Assembly (NCBI GenBank): GCA_020631735.1
Contig: CM036179.1
Span: 24,977,063 to 25,041,062 of the forward strand
Source: Saccharum officinarum
Lineage: Eukaryota; Streptophyta; Magnoliopsida; Poales; Poaceae
Direction of reading: 5' to 3'
DNA length: 64,000 bases
The position numbers and the translations under genes were made by a program. Below are positions 10,391 to 26,100 of this stretch, one piece after another (positions within the stretch are counted from its first letter, which is position 1; each line of letters starts with the position of its first letter). The notes beneath the pieces were generated by a model that saw nothing but the letters and a program-made list of their open reading frames with translations, made no database searches and had not been told where the DNA came from.

Positions 10391-10560
10391 ACTGCACACA
10401 AGCGGACAGAATGGCTATACCTTTTTATTAGAGAGGCCCAGATTCCATTTCAAACTAGTGCAGTTAAAACATCAAGACCACTTCAAACTAGTGTAGTTAA
10501 ATAATTTAGATAGTTTTGTGAATTTAGGGGTAAATATGTCTGGTTTTAGGGTTTGAGAAG

Positions 10561-10679
10561 AGGCATGTGGCCCAGTGGCTAGCTCCCATCGGTGGGAAGC
10601 AGCCGGCGGGGGTTCGAACCGCCGCACCGCACCTGGCCTCCGTGAGGCGGCGCCTAGATGGCGTACTTCTAAAAAAATA
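10561..10679 (+). mobile_element. tRNA-derived SINE
   Basis: An internal RNA polymerase III promoter is visible: A box TGGCCCAGTGG (about 10568-10577) and B box GGTTCGAACC (10611-10620), about 34 bp apart. A non-tRNA body follows (CCTGGCCTCCGTGAGGCGGC), then a short A-rich tail at 10672-10678. No clear target duplication was found. The cloverleaf does not close as a real tRNA, so a SINE is the better reading. Confidence 0.7.
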
Positions 10680-11615
10680 GACTAAGACGATATTTTAAGG
10701 AGCTAAAATAGACTTTTTCCTTTTAGATTTCCTCACCTCTCTATCTCTTTGAAACTCGGATTACTCCTCCCTAAAATCTTTTTGTGCATGACATCTTATC
10801 AATTATCACCTACTGGGCTATCAATTGAGCACAGTTAGGACACCTGAACAAACAAAACAGTTTGCATCAGCAGACCGTGAGATACTGAAAGGTACCGTTC
10901 GGTCCTTCTAGAACGTTCTGAGGAAAGAACGAAGAGGAAGCTAGTCTAGCACCATATGATTTGGCCTCAAACACGTACATACAGCCAAGATTCTACTACT
11001 TGTAAAAATCATGATAAGCTAGAATATTTTGGACAGCTGAGGCTCACAAGCGTAAGGTATCCGGAACAGCCGGCACCGACGGAATGTCCCATCCCATCGA
11101 TATTAGATGCAAAGATGATTTCGTTCTCCTTTCAGTGTCAAATGAACCCTTCTACTCTTCTCCTCCCTCTTTGTTGCCACTGAAATGTACATGCACATAC
11201 ACACGCAGGGACGAAACTATGAAAGGGAGTTGGACGAAGCAGAGCCGTCAGTGGGTAAAAGTTCCGGCGCTGCCTTTTCATTCCCACTTGCAACTGACTG
11301 CCCCTTTTGTTCAGAATCATCTCACCTCTTTTCTTTATTTATTTATCAGTTCGATTCACGGTGAACATATTCTCTTGGAGCTCCCTCCAAACCAAATTCA
11401 TTTGCCGCACAACCGCAAATGCGCGGCCGCTTGTTTAAGCTTTATACGGAGAATATTAGGTCTGTCTGGATATTATCATCGTTCATCACACTGTCGGAGC
11501 ATTTTGCTTTCGTCCATCCCATTCAAGAATCGAATGCCATTTGACCGTGGCCAAAAGCTTCTTTTGGAAGGGCACACAAGACCAAGTTTTTCTCTTCCTG
11601 TGCGTGCGTGTGAGT
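10680..11615. other. Intergenic region upstream of the E2 gene
   Basis: No coding sequence is supported. The open frame around 11084-11686 shows no domain and overlaps the E2 promoter. This stretch is the likely upstream regulatory region of the E2 gene. Confidence 0.5.
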
Positions 11616-11619
11616 ATGT

Positions 11620-11630
11620 GTATATATATA
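11620..11630 (+). promoter_or_regulatory. TATA box of the E2 gene
   Basis: GTATATATATA lies about 108 bp upstream of the ATG at 11738, a normal distance for a plant gene with an 80-bp 5' UTR. No other strong TATA-like sequence is closer to the start. Confidence 0.55.
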
Positions 11631-11737
11631 GAGAGAGTGAGGCCCTGCAATTAATCCTAGGTAGTTCTGCAGTTTTCAGACATTGAGATCAACGGTAGTT
11701 GAAACTTGAAAGGGGATCGATCTTGAGTTGTTGATCG

Positions 11738-12478
<741 letters not shown>

Positions 12479-12787
12479 TGCAGTAGTGAGGCTGCCGGGC
12501 AACATCGTATCCAAATGTTCTTTTTAACGTACTACCTAACAGCAGGAGGAGCTCTGCGTTTCGTTTCAATTAAGAGGAGAGAGGTTGTATGTATGTACAA
12601 GAACTGTGTCCGAATGGATGTACCATCACAATCACATATAAATGCAAGTGGACAATAAGATTTTATTTGATTTTTGATGGCCTTTTCTGTCTGAATTCAA
12701 GTGTTGCATTGACAAGGAATGGCAGTTCATTGTGTTGGATTGAATTTTTACGTAAAAGAGCAATCCTCTTCGAGTAATCACAACAAC

Positions 12788-12869
12788 GACGCTTTGGCCG
12801 AGTGGTTAAGGCGTGTGCCTGCTAAGTACATGGGGTTTCCCCGCGAGAGTTCGAATCTCTCAGGCGTCG
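12788..12869 (+). tRNA. tRNA-Ser(GCU)
   Basis: 82 nt. The acceptor stem GACGCTT pairs with AGGCGTC at the 3' end (one G-U pair). The D-arm contains GGCCGAGTGGTTAAGGC, the anticodon loop CTGCTAA gives GCU, a long class II variable arm follows (ATGGGGTTTCCCCGC), and the T-arm is GAGAGTTCGAATCTCTC. The A and B boxes are intact. T-rich termination sequence begins at 12870. Confidence 0.95.
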
Positions 12870-12879
12870 TTTCCCTTTT

Positions 12880-13815
12880 GCCTTTTTTTTAATCGCTCTG
12901 CGCTGTTAATTGAACTACCTACAAATTTCAGCATATTTACAATCTTCATTGATTCCACCTCCACAGCTAAAACAAATATATAGTATTGCATAATTTAAAC
13001 CAACATAGACTCAGTAGCGGACCCAAGAAGACTTTAGAACCCGGACAAATTTTAATACGATGAGTATTTGCTACAAGAAAAAATATATTTTAATCCTTCA
13101 AATAGTATAACAACTTCGTTGCGTTTCGTCAAGGAGCCCGGGCGGCTGGCCGGGGTCGCCGGGAGGTGGAGTCCACCTATGCATAGCTTAACATATTATT
13201 ACAACACAATATAAATTGAAATTTTAAAATTCAAAATTTACATGTCAAATTGTCCACATCGATAAGAGGAACTAAAACAGTATGCATGGCAATACAACCA
13301 CACTACAACACACCATGACGTAGCCAGGAAGTCATTGATGTCATTGAGGCCAGGGTTGGGCAGGGAGAAGGTGGGATCGTGGCGGGAGAAGTCGGAGTTG
13401 GGAGCGAAGGTGGCGGTGGCGGTCAGCAAGGAAAGACAGGTTCCGACGTGGGGGTGATGAAACGGACCGAACAGAAAAATAGGAGGCCCCTTACTCACCC
13501 GTGAGGATGGAGGAGTTGAATATCTCTCAAATCTAGAAGGCCAATTAGGTAATCTGGTGGAGGCTAGTTTCTTTCACTAGCCAAATAGAGAGTAGGAAGC
13601 GTGTTTAGATAGTCTACTGGAGATGCTTCTAAACCATAGAGAGCTCTGAGGCCTCCTTACCACAAGACTAGAGGCAAGACATTGCGATACATGTCTTTGT
13701 TGTGTTGGGACACCGATCTCCAGAGCCTTTCGATTTGATTTGGTGACTACTACTTCAATAGTTGATGCATCACTGCCACTCGCCAGAGTCATAGCACCAC
13801 TCTTAGTTCTCTCTA
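12880..13815. other. Intergenic, no gene recognised
   Basis: The segment is AT-rich with short GC-rich patches. It starts with a phrase (AGTAGCGGACCCAAGAAG, 13011-13028) of a type often found at grass MITE ends, but no partner end was found. Open frames are short and without domains. Confidence 0.4.
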
Positions 13816-13816
13816 T

Positions 13817-13946
13817 GGAGCCGTTCGGCTGGAATTATAAGCCGGCTGAAAAATACTGTTGACTGATTATTTGTGAGAGAAAAATATTGTTCCGACTGAA
13901 AAAAACAAGCTGAATAAGACGAATTATAAGCCAGATGAACAGGGCC
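13817..13946. mobile_element. Short MITE (GTTCGGCTGGAATTATAAGC family)
   Basis: The ends GCCGTTCGGCTGGAATTATA and GAATTATAAGCCAGATGAAC are inverted. A related copy lies at 41679-41793. Length is about 130 bp, with no coding capacity. Confidence 0.7.
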
Positions 13947-14204
13947 TATGGCCTCTACGGCCACACGCTCTCGGGCCATCACAGTCGTGACTCCATGCTC
14001 TCAAGAAATCCGGCCTTCGTGCTCTCATGTCGTCGCCTATGCAAGCGAATACGTCTTCTCTTGTTCCCTCATTTTTTTTCTCCCAATATGTGTAATCATT
14101 TTTGACACAATTTGAGATTGATAGATAATTCATACAGGTTGAATCTCTTAGTATTGCTTCACACTGCCCAGTGATCTAGAAATATTTCTAAGACACTTTC
14201 AACC

Positions 14205-14276
14205 TCCGTTGTAGTCTAGCTGGTTAGGATACTCGGCTCTCACCCGAGAGACCCGGTTCGAGTCCCGGCAACGGAA
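14205..14276 (+). tRNA. tRNA-Glu(CUC)
   Basis: 72 nt. The acceptor stem TCCGTTG pairs with CAACGGA. The D-arm is GTCTAGCTGGTTAGGAT, the anticodon loop CTCTCAC gives CUC, and the T-arm CCCGGTTCGAGTCCCGG is perfect. A run of T follows at 14279, the pol III terminator. It lies 1.3 kb downstream of tRNA-Ser on the same strand. Confidence 0.95.
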
Positions 14277-14319
14277 TCTTTTTTTTTGGTTAAAACATTT
14301 AACACTTCTTTAAAAAAAA

Positions 14320-14455
14320 ATAGAAACGGTCGTATTATTTCAAACACAATGAGCGTAGTATTTTTGGTACACAAAATGTGAAACAATTAGCACCTATTAT
14401 TTAAAAGAAATAGAAACGGTCAGATTATTTCAAACACAATGAGCGTAGTAAACGT
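14320..14455. repeat. Short direct repeat
   Basis: The phrase TAGAAACGGTCGTATTATTT..CAATGAGCGTAGTA at about 14320-14362 recurs at 14410-14452 with one or two changes. Nothing else recognisable lies between tRNA-Glu and the ROP gene's 3' end. Confidence 0.8.
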
Positions 14456-14459
14456 GGTA

Positions 14460-15277
14460 CTAAACAAAACTGTTGAGATTAATCGTTTTGTTCACTCTGC
14501 ACTAGCAATTCCAGCAAGACTGGACCATCCAACGAACACCATTGGGACCTGGACGTGTGCACCACCACATGTCCACATCCAACCCACATGGACATGGTTT
14601 CCTAAAGATTATATATACTGCTTTTTTAAGGTCTGCAGCCTTCAGGAATGCAAATGGTATCATATCATAGATCATGAATATTATTCGGTTACAACTGCAA
14701 CTTGCAAACATGCTCTCCATGACCTACATGGTACCATATATATCATAGTACCAGTGCAAGCTGTAAACCAAGGAATCATTGTTGTATCATATCCAGTCCA
14801 GATAATCAAGTCAAACCACACTACATGCGCCATTTGCCACAAAATACTGACAACAACCTGACAGGGAAACAATGAGGGACACCATTGGCGTACTGGCATG
14901 ACCACCATATAATGGGAAGCATAATTTTCCATTGAAGTGAAATAAGTAAAAATAAACTTAGTTTGATTACATCATGTCTACTTATGGAACAAGAGATAAC
15001 AGGATACTTTTTTTTTTGCTCAAACACAGGAAATACCTTCTAAGCAAGTTACCTAATTGCCACGACTTCGTCAGTCACACACCAGATAATCACAAGGCAG
15101 GAAGTAGGAAATGAAACAAACATATCGCTCAATGCCTCGACAAAGAGATGAGAACTCGCTGCAGCCACCAGTAAACCTAGGGGGTGGGACCATCCATGCT
15201 GTTTCGCTGAAGCAAGACGCGACGATAATAAAACCATGGCACCTTCGCCCTTGTTTCTTTGTCTACTGATGATTAAA
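14460..15277. other. Intergenic / 3' flank of the ROP gene
   Basis: No gene was recognised. Part of the right side must be the 3' UTR of the minus-strand ROP gene, whose stop codon complement is at 15278-15280; I could not fix the polyadenylation site. Confidence 0.5.
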
Positions 15278-18299
<3,022 letters not shown>

Positions 18300-18835
18300 C
18301 CTCTTCCGCCCTCCCTCTCGCTACGGGGTGCTTCAAGGGGGGAGAGAGAGGCCTCGTGCTAGGTGTCGTTTCTCCTACCTCCTCCTCCTGGTAGTCTGGA
18401 TGGAGAAGAAGAAGAAGAGAGGTGGTGGAAAGGGGGGCGAGCGTCTGGTTTGAGGGAGGAAGAAGGGGGAGACTGGGAGAGGAAGCCGGGTGGCGGGAGG
18501 GGCGCGGCGGGTGTTAAGATCGGGAGGGAGTGGGGGCGCGGACAAATGGAGGGAGGCGCGGGCGAGGCGGGAGAGGGTTGGTGGAGGGAGGGGAAGCGCG
18601 TCTCCGCGCCGGGATGGTGGTGGGTGCTGGTGGTGGTGGTGGTGGAGGTGGGGAGAGAGAGAGAGAGGGTAGAGTGGGTGGTGGCCCGGCGCGGCGGTGG
18701 GTGGGGAGAGAGAAGGGAAGAGGGGTGCCACGGTGTGCGCGCGCATCATTTCCTTCTTTATTGCCCCCTGCCTCTACCTGCCCTGCCCTGCCGTGCATTA
18801 TTACTCCCCTGCACTGCACCCTCCTATACTTCGCC
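18300..18835 (-). promoter_or_regulatory. 5' flank / 5' UTR of the ROP gene, purine/pyrimidine-rich
   Basis: On the minus strand the region is C/T-rich with CT microsatellite (about 18653-18668) and CCTCC runs, typical of plant 5' UTRs and core promoters. Open frames here are low-complexity. No TATA box is convincing. Confidence 0.4.
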
Positions 18836-18994
18836 TTCCGCCCGTTTAGATCCCAAGGCCTTGTAGTTTCCAGAAAATTTTGCAAAATTTTTCAGATTCT
18901 CCGTCACATCGAATCTTTGACACATGCATAAAGTATTAAATATAGATAAAAATAAAACTAATTATATATTTAGACGAAATGGACAAGACGAATC
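18836..18994. mobile_element. Left part of a Tourist/hAT-like MITE, cut by the gap
   Basis: Starts GCCCGTTTAGATCCCAAGGC and has the family core CACATCGAATCTTTGACACA and ATTAAATATAGATAAA. It runs into the N gap. Related sequence resumes after Copia-A at 32342. Confidence 0.65.
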
Positions 18995-19094
18995 NNNNNN
19001 NNNNNNNNNNNNNNNNNNNNNNNNNNNNNNNNNNNNNNNNNNNNNNNNNNNNNNNNNNNNNNNNNNNNNNNNNNNNNNNNNNNNNNNNNNNNNN
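18995..19094. other. Assembly gap (100 N)
   Basis: Exactly 100 N, the conventional filler for a gap of unknown size. The next base begins the 5' LTR of Copia-A. Confidence 1.
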
Positions 19095-20692
19095 TGAAAG
19101 CATCTAGGCCCCGAGGTTTGGTTTCGGCAATTGATGACAACGCTTTATTACCATGACTAACGTGTGTTTTGCAGAAACTTTGGTAAGTTAGGTCATGGAT
19201 TTTAACTGCTTTGGGCACCATGGTATTCATGCCCCTTGATGGAAATCGTTTCGGTTTTCAAAAGAGTGACGTCAAGATTAAGGACGGTTAGTTCCGGATG
19301 TCGAGGTGTTGAGAGACATTTGGAATAGTCGTTAGGATCTTCGTTTTTCTCTTTTGGCCGTACTATAAAGGGGGGCATGAGCGGGTAGCTTGACCTAGGC
19401 GAGTCCTATGTTTAGGTGTGGTGCACACTTGTTAAACTTGGCGCTAGGCAGCTCTAGAATAGCTCAAAGTTCAGTTGGGAGCAACTTGGTTGAAGTTGTA
19501 ACGCTTTTCGGAGAGTTTCGGGTCGTTTCCCGTGACCGGACGCGGTCCTCGGCATGACCGGACGCGTCCGGTCAGTTCAGTTCCGCGGCTGGGGTTTCAG
19601 CTCTGAGCACCGGACGCGGTCCTCGCGAGGACCGGACGCGGTGGTCAGAAGTCAACACGTGTCACTTAAGGGAAACACCCGATCGGACGCGACCTGGGTG
19701 TGATCGGCGCGTCCGGTCATAGTCCAGTAAGGTCCTGAGACGACCGGACGCGTCCGGTCATCACCGATCGGACGCGGTCGCGCGTCCGGTGCGAGTACAG
19801 TAAGCTCCACGCACGATCGGACGCGTCCGGTCACCCCTGACCGGTGCGTCCGGTCATTTAGGTGTTTTTCGGTTTTTGACCGTTACGAGCGACCGGCGCG
19901 TCCGGTCAGTACGACCGGCGCGTCCGGTCAGCTCGAGTTTTGCTGAGTCAGCAGGTAACGGTTCGTTTCGTCTGTGGGGTGTATAAATACATCCCCCACC
20001 TCTTTTAGAGGTCTCTTGCTCATTTGATCAGCTGATAAACACCTTTGGAGTGCAAGGTAGTGCAAGAGCACTAGTGAGGATAGAGATTTGAGAATCAAAG
20101 CTTGAGAGTTCCTCACTAGCGATTAGAGAGTAACAAGTGTGCATCCACTTTCTCATTTAGGCTCGTAGTGGTCAAGTGAGAGTTCTAGCTTGTTACTCTT
20201 GGTGATCGCCATCACCTAGACGGTTGGTGGTGATTGGGAGTTTGGTGTTCATCCGGCGGAGCTTGTGGATGACCCAACTCATCTTGTGAGCGGTTGTGGG
20301 TGATTCACCGCGACGGAGTGTCGAAGAATCAACCCGTAGAGAGCACTTGATCCTTGCGCGGATCAAGGGGGAGCGACACCCTTGCGCGGGTGCTCCAACG
20401 AGGACTAGTGGGGAGTGGCGACTCTCCGATACCTCGGAAAAACATCGCCGTGTTCCTTGCCCCTTTACATTCAAGCATTTACTTTCTCGTATTTACTTAC
20501 ATTGCTTGTTTACATTCCTAGACTTGCCATGCTAGACTAGGATTGGAAACTAGGGTGCAAAACTTTGTATCGGTAGACTCTCTAGGAACACAAGTAGACA
20601 CTAGGGGTGAATTCCAGCTTGTAGGATTTATTCTTGCATTTATTTTTAGAAAAGCCCAATTCACCCCCCTCTTGGGCATCTTGATCCTTTCA
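19095..20692 (+). repeat. Copia-A 5' LTR
   Basis: Begins TGAAAGCATC and ends GATCCTTTCA (TG..CA). It holds a TATA box (GTATAAATAC at 19981) and about 15 copies of a GACCGGACGCGTCCGGTCA-like palindromic motif in 19530-19930, just upstream of that TATA box. Transcription should start near 20010. Confidence 0.95.
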
Positions 20693-20693
20693 A

Positions 20694-20710
20694 TTGGTAT
20701 CGGAGCCGTG
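20694..20710 (+). promoter_or_regulatory. Copia-A primer binding site
   Basis: TTGGTATCGGAGCCGTG starts two bases after the LTR. It matches the 3' end of initiator tRNA-Met, the usual copia primer. Confidence 0.85.
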
Positions 20711-20745
20711 TTGCTCTACTTTTAGGCTTTACCGCCTAGAGCAAG

Positions 20746-23092
20746 ATGTCTAATGGGGAAGGACCACCTCCCACTTTTGAGGGAGACGATTTTCCATATT
20801 GGAAAATTCGTATGGAGGCGTACCTCGAAGCCATAGATGTTGGGTGTCTTAGAGCCGCAACCGAAGGGCTTCCCCCATAAGGGATCCCGCTAACCCAAGT
20901 GGTGACGAGGAGAAGTACGACCGGTGGAATGCAAAGGCCAAAAATGCACTCTACCGGGGCTTAGGCAAAGATATCTTCAATCGCGTGCGTAATGCAAAGA
21001 ACGCTCATGAATTGTGGGAAAATCTTTGTGCTCTCCATGAGGGAACTAAGAGTGAGCGTGAGGAACGCTATCACATAGCCTTAAAGAAAATTAATTCTTT
21101 TGAGATGCTTCCCAAAGAAAGTGCTAATGACATGTACACTCGCTTGAATGTTCTTGTAGAGGACCTCAATGCTCTTGGGCTCACCAAAATGAGCCAATCG
21201 GATGTTGCAAGGAAGATCTTGAGTGTGCTTCCCGTTGAGAAGTATGGACATATTGTCACCGTGCTTCACCAAAGTGATCTTTCCACCGCAACACCAACTC
21301 AAGTTTTGGGGAAAATCAATGCTCATGAGATGTACATGCATATCACTCCGGAAGAGGGCTCATCATCTTCCAAGAAAAAAGACTTGGCCTTCAAAGCTAG
21401 TCATGACAAGAAGAAGATGAAAGGCCAAGCCATGATGGTGCAAGAAAGCTCAAGTGATAGTGATGTTGATGATGAATCACTTGCACTCATGGTGAGAAAG
21501 ACCACCAAGATGTTAAAGAAGCTTAACAAGAGTGGCATCAAGTTCGATGGCAAGAAGAAAAAATTCTTCACAAGTAGCAAGAGAAAGCCAATCTCGGAGA
21601 TGGATTGCTACAATTGTGGTGAACTTGGTCATCTAGCTCATCAATGCCCTAGACCACCAAAAGACAAGTACAAGAACAAGAACAAGGGCAAGAAAAATGA
21701 TTCAAGTGATGAAGAAGAAGAGAAGAAGAGGAACAAGCCATACAAGAAGAAGGATGGCAAAAAGAAGGAGTTCCACAAGAAAAAGAAGGGAGGAAAGGCA
21801 TACATTGTTGGTGATTGGCTCACCGACATTGAATCATCATGTGAGTCCTCCGAAGATGAGAGCAATGATGAGAAAGAGAAGGTTGCCGCATTTGTGATGG
21901 GGCCATCATCTTCACCAACATCTTCATCACCACCTTCACCGCCTCCTTCACCATCATCGTCCACTACTCACCTATGCCTTATGGCCAAGGGTGAACGAAA
22001 GGTACAAAACCATGATAGTGATGATGATGACGATAGTGATAGTGATGATGAATATGACTCACCTTCTTATGATGAACTTGTAAAATTGTTAAACAAATAC
22101 ACTAAAATCATAAGAAGAACTAGAAGTGAAAATGATGATCTTCAAAATGAAAATGAATCACTCTCATCAAAGCTTGAAAATATTCAAAAGACTAGTGGTG
22201 AGCTTAGAGTTCAAAATGAAGTGATGTCTTCCACTCTCAAGGAACTCAAAACCTCCTATAAAGAGCTTAAAGATCAACATGATAAACTTGAGAAGAAGCA
22301 TGATGAGCTCATCACTAGACACAATTCTCTAAAGGACAAATACACCACATTAAAAATTGATTATGATAGTCTTGTGGTTGCTAATGAACTTGCTCTTGAG
22401 ACACATGATGCTACTAACCATGTTGTTAAGTGTGATATAGCTACATCATGTGATGACTTGATCATTGAAAGCATTGAGCGAGGTTCTAGTAGCAAAGGCA
22501 AGAGTGTGGTTGAGTCAAGCAACCATGATGATTATGCCAAGATTAAGAGTGAAAATGAGAAGCTTGCAAGTGAGAACAAGAAGCTAAAAGGTTTGATGGC
22601 TCTTGAGAAGCAACCAACAAATGAGTCACTCATTGAAGAAAAAAAAAGCTCAAGCAAGAAAAAGAGCATCTCAAGACCGGCCTAAGCAAGTTCACAAGAG
22701 GCCAACATTTGCAAAGTGAGCTCCTCATGAACACCGTAATGAAGATGGATAGAAGTGGTATTGGGTACTTGGCAAATCAAGAGAAGAAAGCAAAAGCTCA
22801 ACAACAACAAAGCAAGTCAAAGCCCAAGCCAAAGAGATGTGTTGAGTGTGGTCAAGAAGGTCACTTTGCTCATGAATGCAAAACTCCACCACCACAACCC
22901 TTGCCCAAGCATGCTAGACCTTTCGCTTTCAATGCTCATTATATGCTAAGAAAAGATTCAAATGGAAAGATGAAAGTCATGTTTTTGGGTCCCCCAAACA
23001 AGAATAGGCCAAAGAAAATATGGGTTGCCAAGTCACTAGTGGATAAAGTCAAGGGCCCCTCTCAAGTTTGGGTCCCTAAACAAAAAGCTTGA
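20746..23092 (+). pseudogene. gag: Copia-A gag (nucleocapsid polyprotein), two frameshifts
   Basis: The ATG at 20746 opens a frame containing GDDFPYWKIRMEAY, the DUF4219/UBN2-type gag start. It stops at 20878 after a short C run (20872-20876). The frame then continues as the long ORF that runs to 22685, with the UBN2 core (NAHELWENLC), a Lys-rich region, zinc knuckle CYNCGELGHLAHQC (21606-21647), Asp/Ser-rich linkers and a long coiled coil (about 22080-22640). A second shift at the A run near 22640 leads to the frame 22709-23092 with a second knuckle CVECGQEGHFAHEC (22838). Gag packages element RNA in virus-like particles. Both breaks are in homopolymers, so the gene may be intact in the true sequence. 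Confidence 0.88.
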
Positions 23093-23106
23093 TCTCTTGT
23101 GTGTAG

Positions 23107-26100
23107 GTGAACTACAAGACCGGTGGAACTCATTGGGTTATTGATAGTGGTTGCACTCAACATATGACCGGTGATCCTCGTATGTTCACCACCATTGAAG
23201 AGAATGGAATATGTCAAGAGAAGATCACATTTGGGGATAATTCAAAAGCAAAGTCAAGGGTATAGGCAAGATTGCAATATCACATGATCACTCACTCTCA
23301 AATGTGCTCTATGTTGCTTCATTGAGTTTCAACTTGTTGTCCGTTGGGCAACTTTGTGACCTTGGCTTCCAATGCTTGTTCACACCAAATGAAGTGGAAG
23401 TTTCAAAGATAGATGACAAGCAAGTGATATTCAAAGGCTTTAGATACAATAATCTTTATCTTGTTGACTTCACCTCCGAAGATGCAAATTTGATGACATG
23501 TTTGTTCACCAAGACCTCACTTGGTTGGCTTTGGCATAGGAGGCTTGCTCATGTTGGAATGAACACTCTCAACAAGCTATTGAAGAAAGAACTAGTGAGA
23601 GGATTGAAGGATGTGAAGTTTGAAAAGGACAAACCTTGTAGTGCATGTCAAGCGGGCAAACAAGTTGCAAACACTCATCCAACCAAAGCTTTCATGTCAA
23701 CTTCAAGAGTGCTAGAACTTCTACACATGGATTTGTTTGGGCCTACAACATACAAGAGCTTGGGTGGTAATCTCTATTGTCTTGTGATAGTGGATGACTA
23801 CTCAAGGTATACATGGACCTTCTTCCTTCATGACAAATCCGAAGTGGCAAATTGCTTCAAGAAGTTTGCAAAGAGAGCTCAAAATGAATTTGAAGTCAAG
23901 ATAAAGAAGATTAGAAGTGACAATGGGAAAGAATTTGACAACACCAACATTGAAGCTTATTGTGATGAAATTGGAATCAAGCATGAGGTGTCTTCAACCT
24001 ACACTCCTCAACAAAATGGTGTAGTTGAGAGAAAGAACCGAACTTTGATCACTCTTGCAAGAACAATGCTAGATGAGTACAACACTCCGGAGAAGTTGTG
24101 GGCCGAGGCAATCAACACCGCATGCTATGCTTCAAATCGCCTCTTCCTACAAAAGTTTCTTGGCAAGACCCCCTATGAGTTGCTTAATGGCAAGAAGCCG
24201 GACGTCTCTTTCTTCCGGGTGTTTGGTTGCAAATGTTACATCTACAAGAAGCGTCAACACCTAGGGAAGTTTCAAAGACGTTGTGATATTGGTTTTCTTG
24301 TTGGTTACTCATCAAAGTCCAAAGCATATAGAGTATTTAACCATGCCACCGGTTTGGTTGAAGAAACATATGATGTGGAATTTGATGAATCTAACGGCTC
24401 CCAAGGAGCAATTGAGAATTGTGATGATGTAGGTGATGAACCCTTGAGGGAGGCCATGAAGAACATGCCGGTGGGAGACATCAAGCCAAAAGATGATGAT
24501 GACGATGTACAAATTGTTGATCCACCATCTTCATCACGTGTGCCTCAAGATGATGACAAGAATGAGAGAGTTGAAAATGAAGACACTTATGTCTCTCATG
24601 AACAATCCGAGGCACAAGCTCAAGATGTTGATGCTCCTCATCCACCTCCTCAAGTGGTTGATAAAAGAAATTCACCACTACTTCAAGCACATCCACAAGA
24701 TCTCATCATAGGGAGTCCTACAAAGGGAGTAATGACTCGATCCCAAAGCTAGCTTCTTTTGTTGAACATCACTCTTTTGTCTCTTGCGTTGAACCTAAGA
24801 ATGTAGAAGAAGCTCTTCAAGATCCGGATTGGGTGATTGCAATGCATGAAGAATTGAACAACTTCACCCGCAATCAAGTATGGACACTTGAAGAGCATCC
24901 CAAAGGTGCAAGAGTCATTGGAACCAAGTGGGTGTTCCGAAACAAGCAAGATGACCAAGGCATAGTGGTGAGGAACAAGGCAAGACTAGTTGCAAAGGGG
25001 TTCTCTCAAGTTGAAGGTCTTGATTTTGGAGAAACCTTTGCACCCGTTGCAAGACTTGAAGCCATTCGTATCCTCCTTGCTTATGCATCACATCATGATA
25101 TGAAACTATATCAAATGGATGTGAAAAGTGCATTTTTAAATGGCTTTATAAATGAACTAGTCTATGTTAATCAACCTCCCGGGTTTGAAGACCCTAGATA
25201 TCCTAATCATGTTTATAGGTTGTCCAAGGCGTTATATGGGCTCAAGCAAGCCCCTAGAGCGTGGTATGAACGCCTCCGGGACTTCCTCATTGAGAAGGGC
25301 TTCACCATTGGGAAGGTCGACACCACACTATTCACCAAGAAGTTTAATGGGGAGATCTTCATTTGTCAAGTATATGTTGATGATATCATCTTCGGATCAA
25401 CAAATGAAGATTATTGCAAGGAATTTGGTGAATTGATGTCAAAGGAATTCGAGATGTCAATGATTGGTGAGCTCACATTCTTCCTTGGTTTTCAAGTAAA
25501 GCAAATGAGAGAAGGGATTTTCATCTCTCAAGAAAAGTATACCAAGGATCTTCTCAAAAGATTCAAGATGGAAGAATGCAAACCAATCAAGACCCCAATG
25601 CCATCAAATGGACATCTCGACCTAGATGAGGGAGGTAAACCGGTTGATCAAACTCTCTACCGTTCTATGATTGGTAGCTTGTTATACCTTACCGCATCTA
25701 GGCCCGATATCATGTTTAGTGTGTGCATGTGTGCTCGCTTTCAAGCGTGCCCTAAAGAACCTCACCTAAGTGCCGTAAAAAGAATCCTAAGATATCTTAA
25801 GCTCACCCCAAGCATTGGTCTTTGGTATCCCAAAGGAGCTAGATTCCAACTAGTTGGCTATTCCGATTCGGACTATGCCGGTTGCAAGATTGATAGAAAA
25901 AGCACATCCGGAGGGTGCCATTTGCTTGGAAGATCTTTAGTATCTTGGTCATCTAAAAAGCAAAATAGTGTGGCTTTGTCCACCGCCGAGGCGGAATACA
26001 TTGTCGCGGGGGCTTGTTGTGCACAAATCCTATATATGAAACAAACCCTCCTAGACTATGGAATTGTTCTTGAAAAGGTGCCACTTTTATGTGACAACGA

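Noticed and set aside
10561..10640. Possible tRNA gene with A and B boxes
   Set aside because: No acceptor stem or anticodon arm closes; an A-rich tail and a non-tRNA body make a SINE more likely.
11084..11686. 200-residue open frame upstream of the E2 gene
   Set aside because: Overlaps the TATA box and probable 5' UTR of the E2 gene; no recognisable domain or splice pattern.
18363..18931. Long open frames upstream of the ROP gene on both strands
   Set aside because: Gly/Arg- or Pro/Ser-only low-complexity peptides from purine-rich 5' flank; no domain.
19530..19930. Repeated GGACGCGTCC motif as a CRISPR-like array
   Set aside because: Spacing is irregular, the motif is short and palindromic, it lies inside an LTR, and the genome is a plant.
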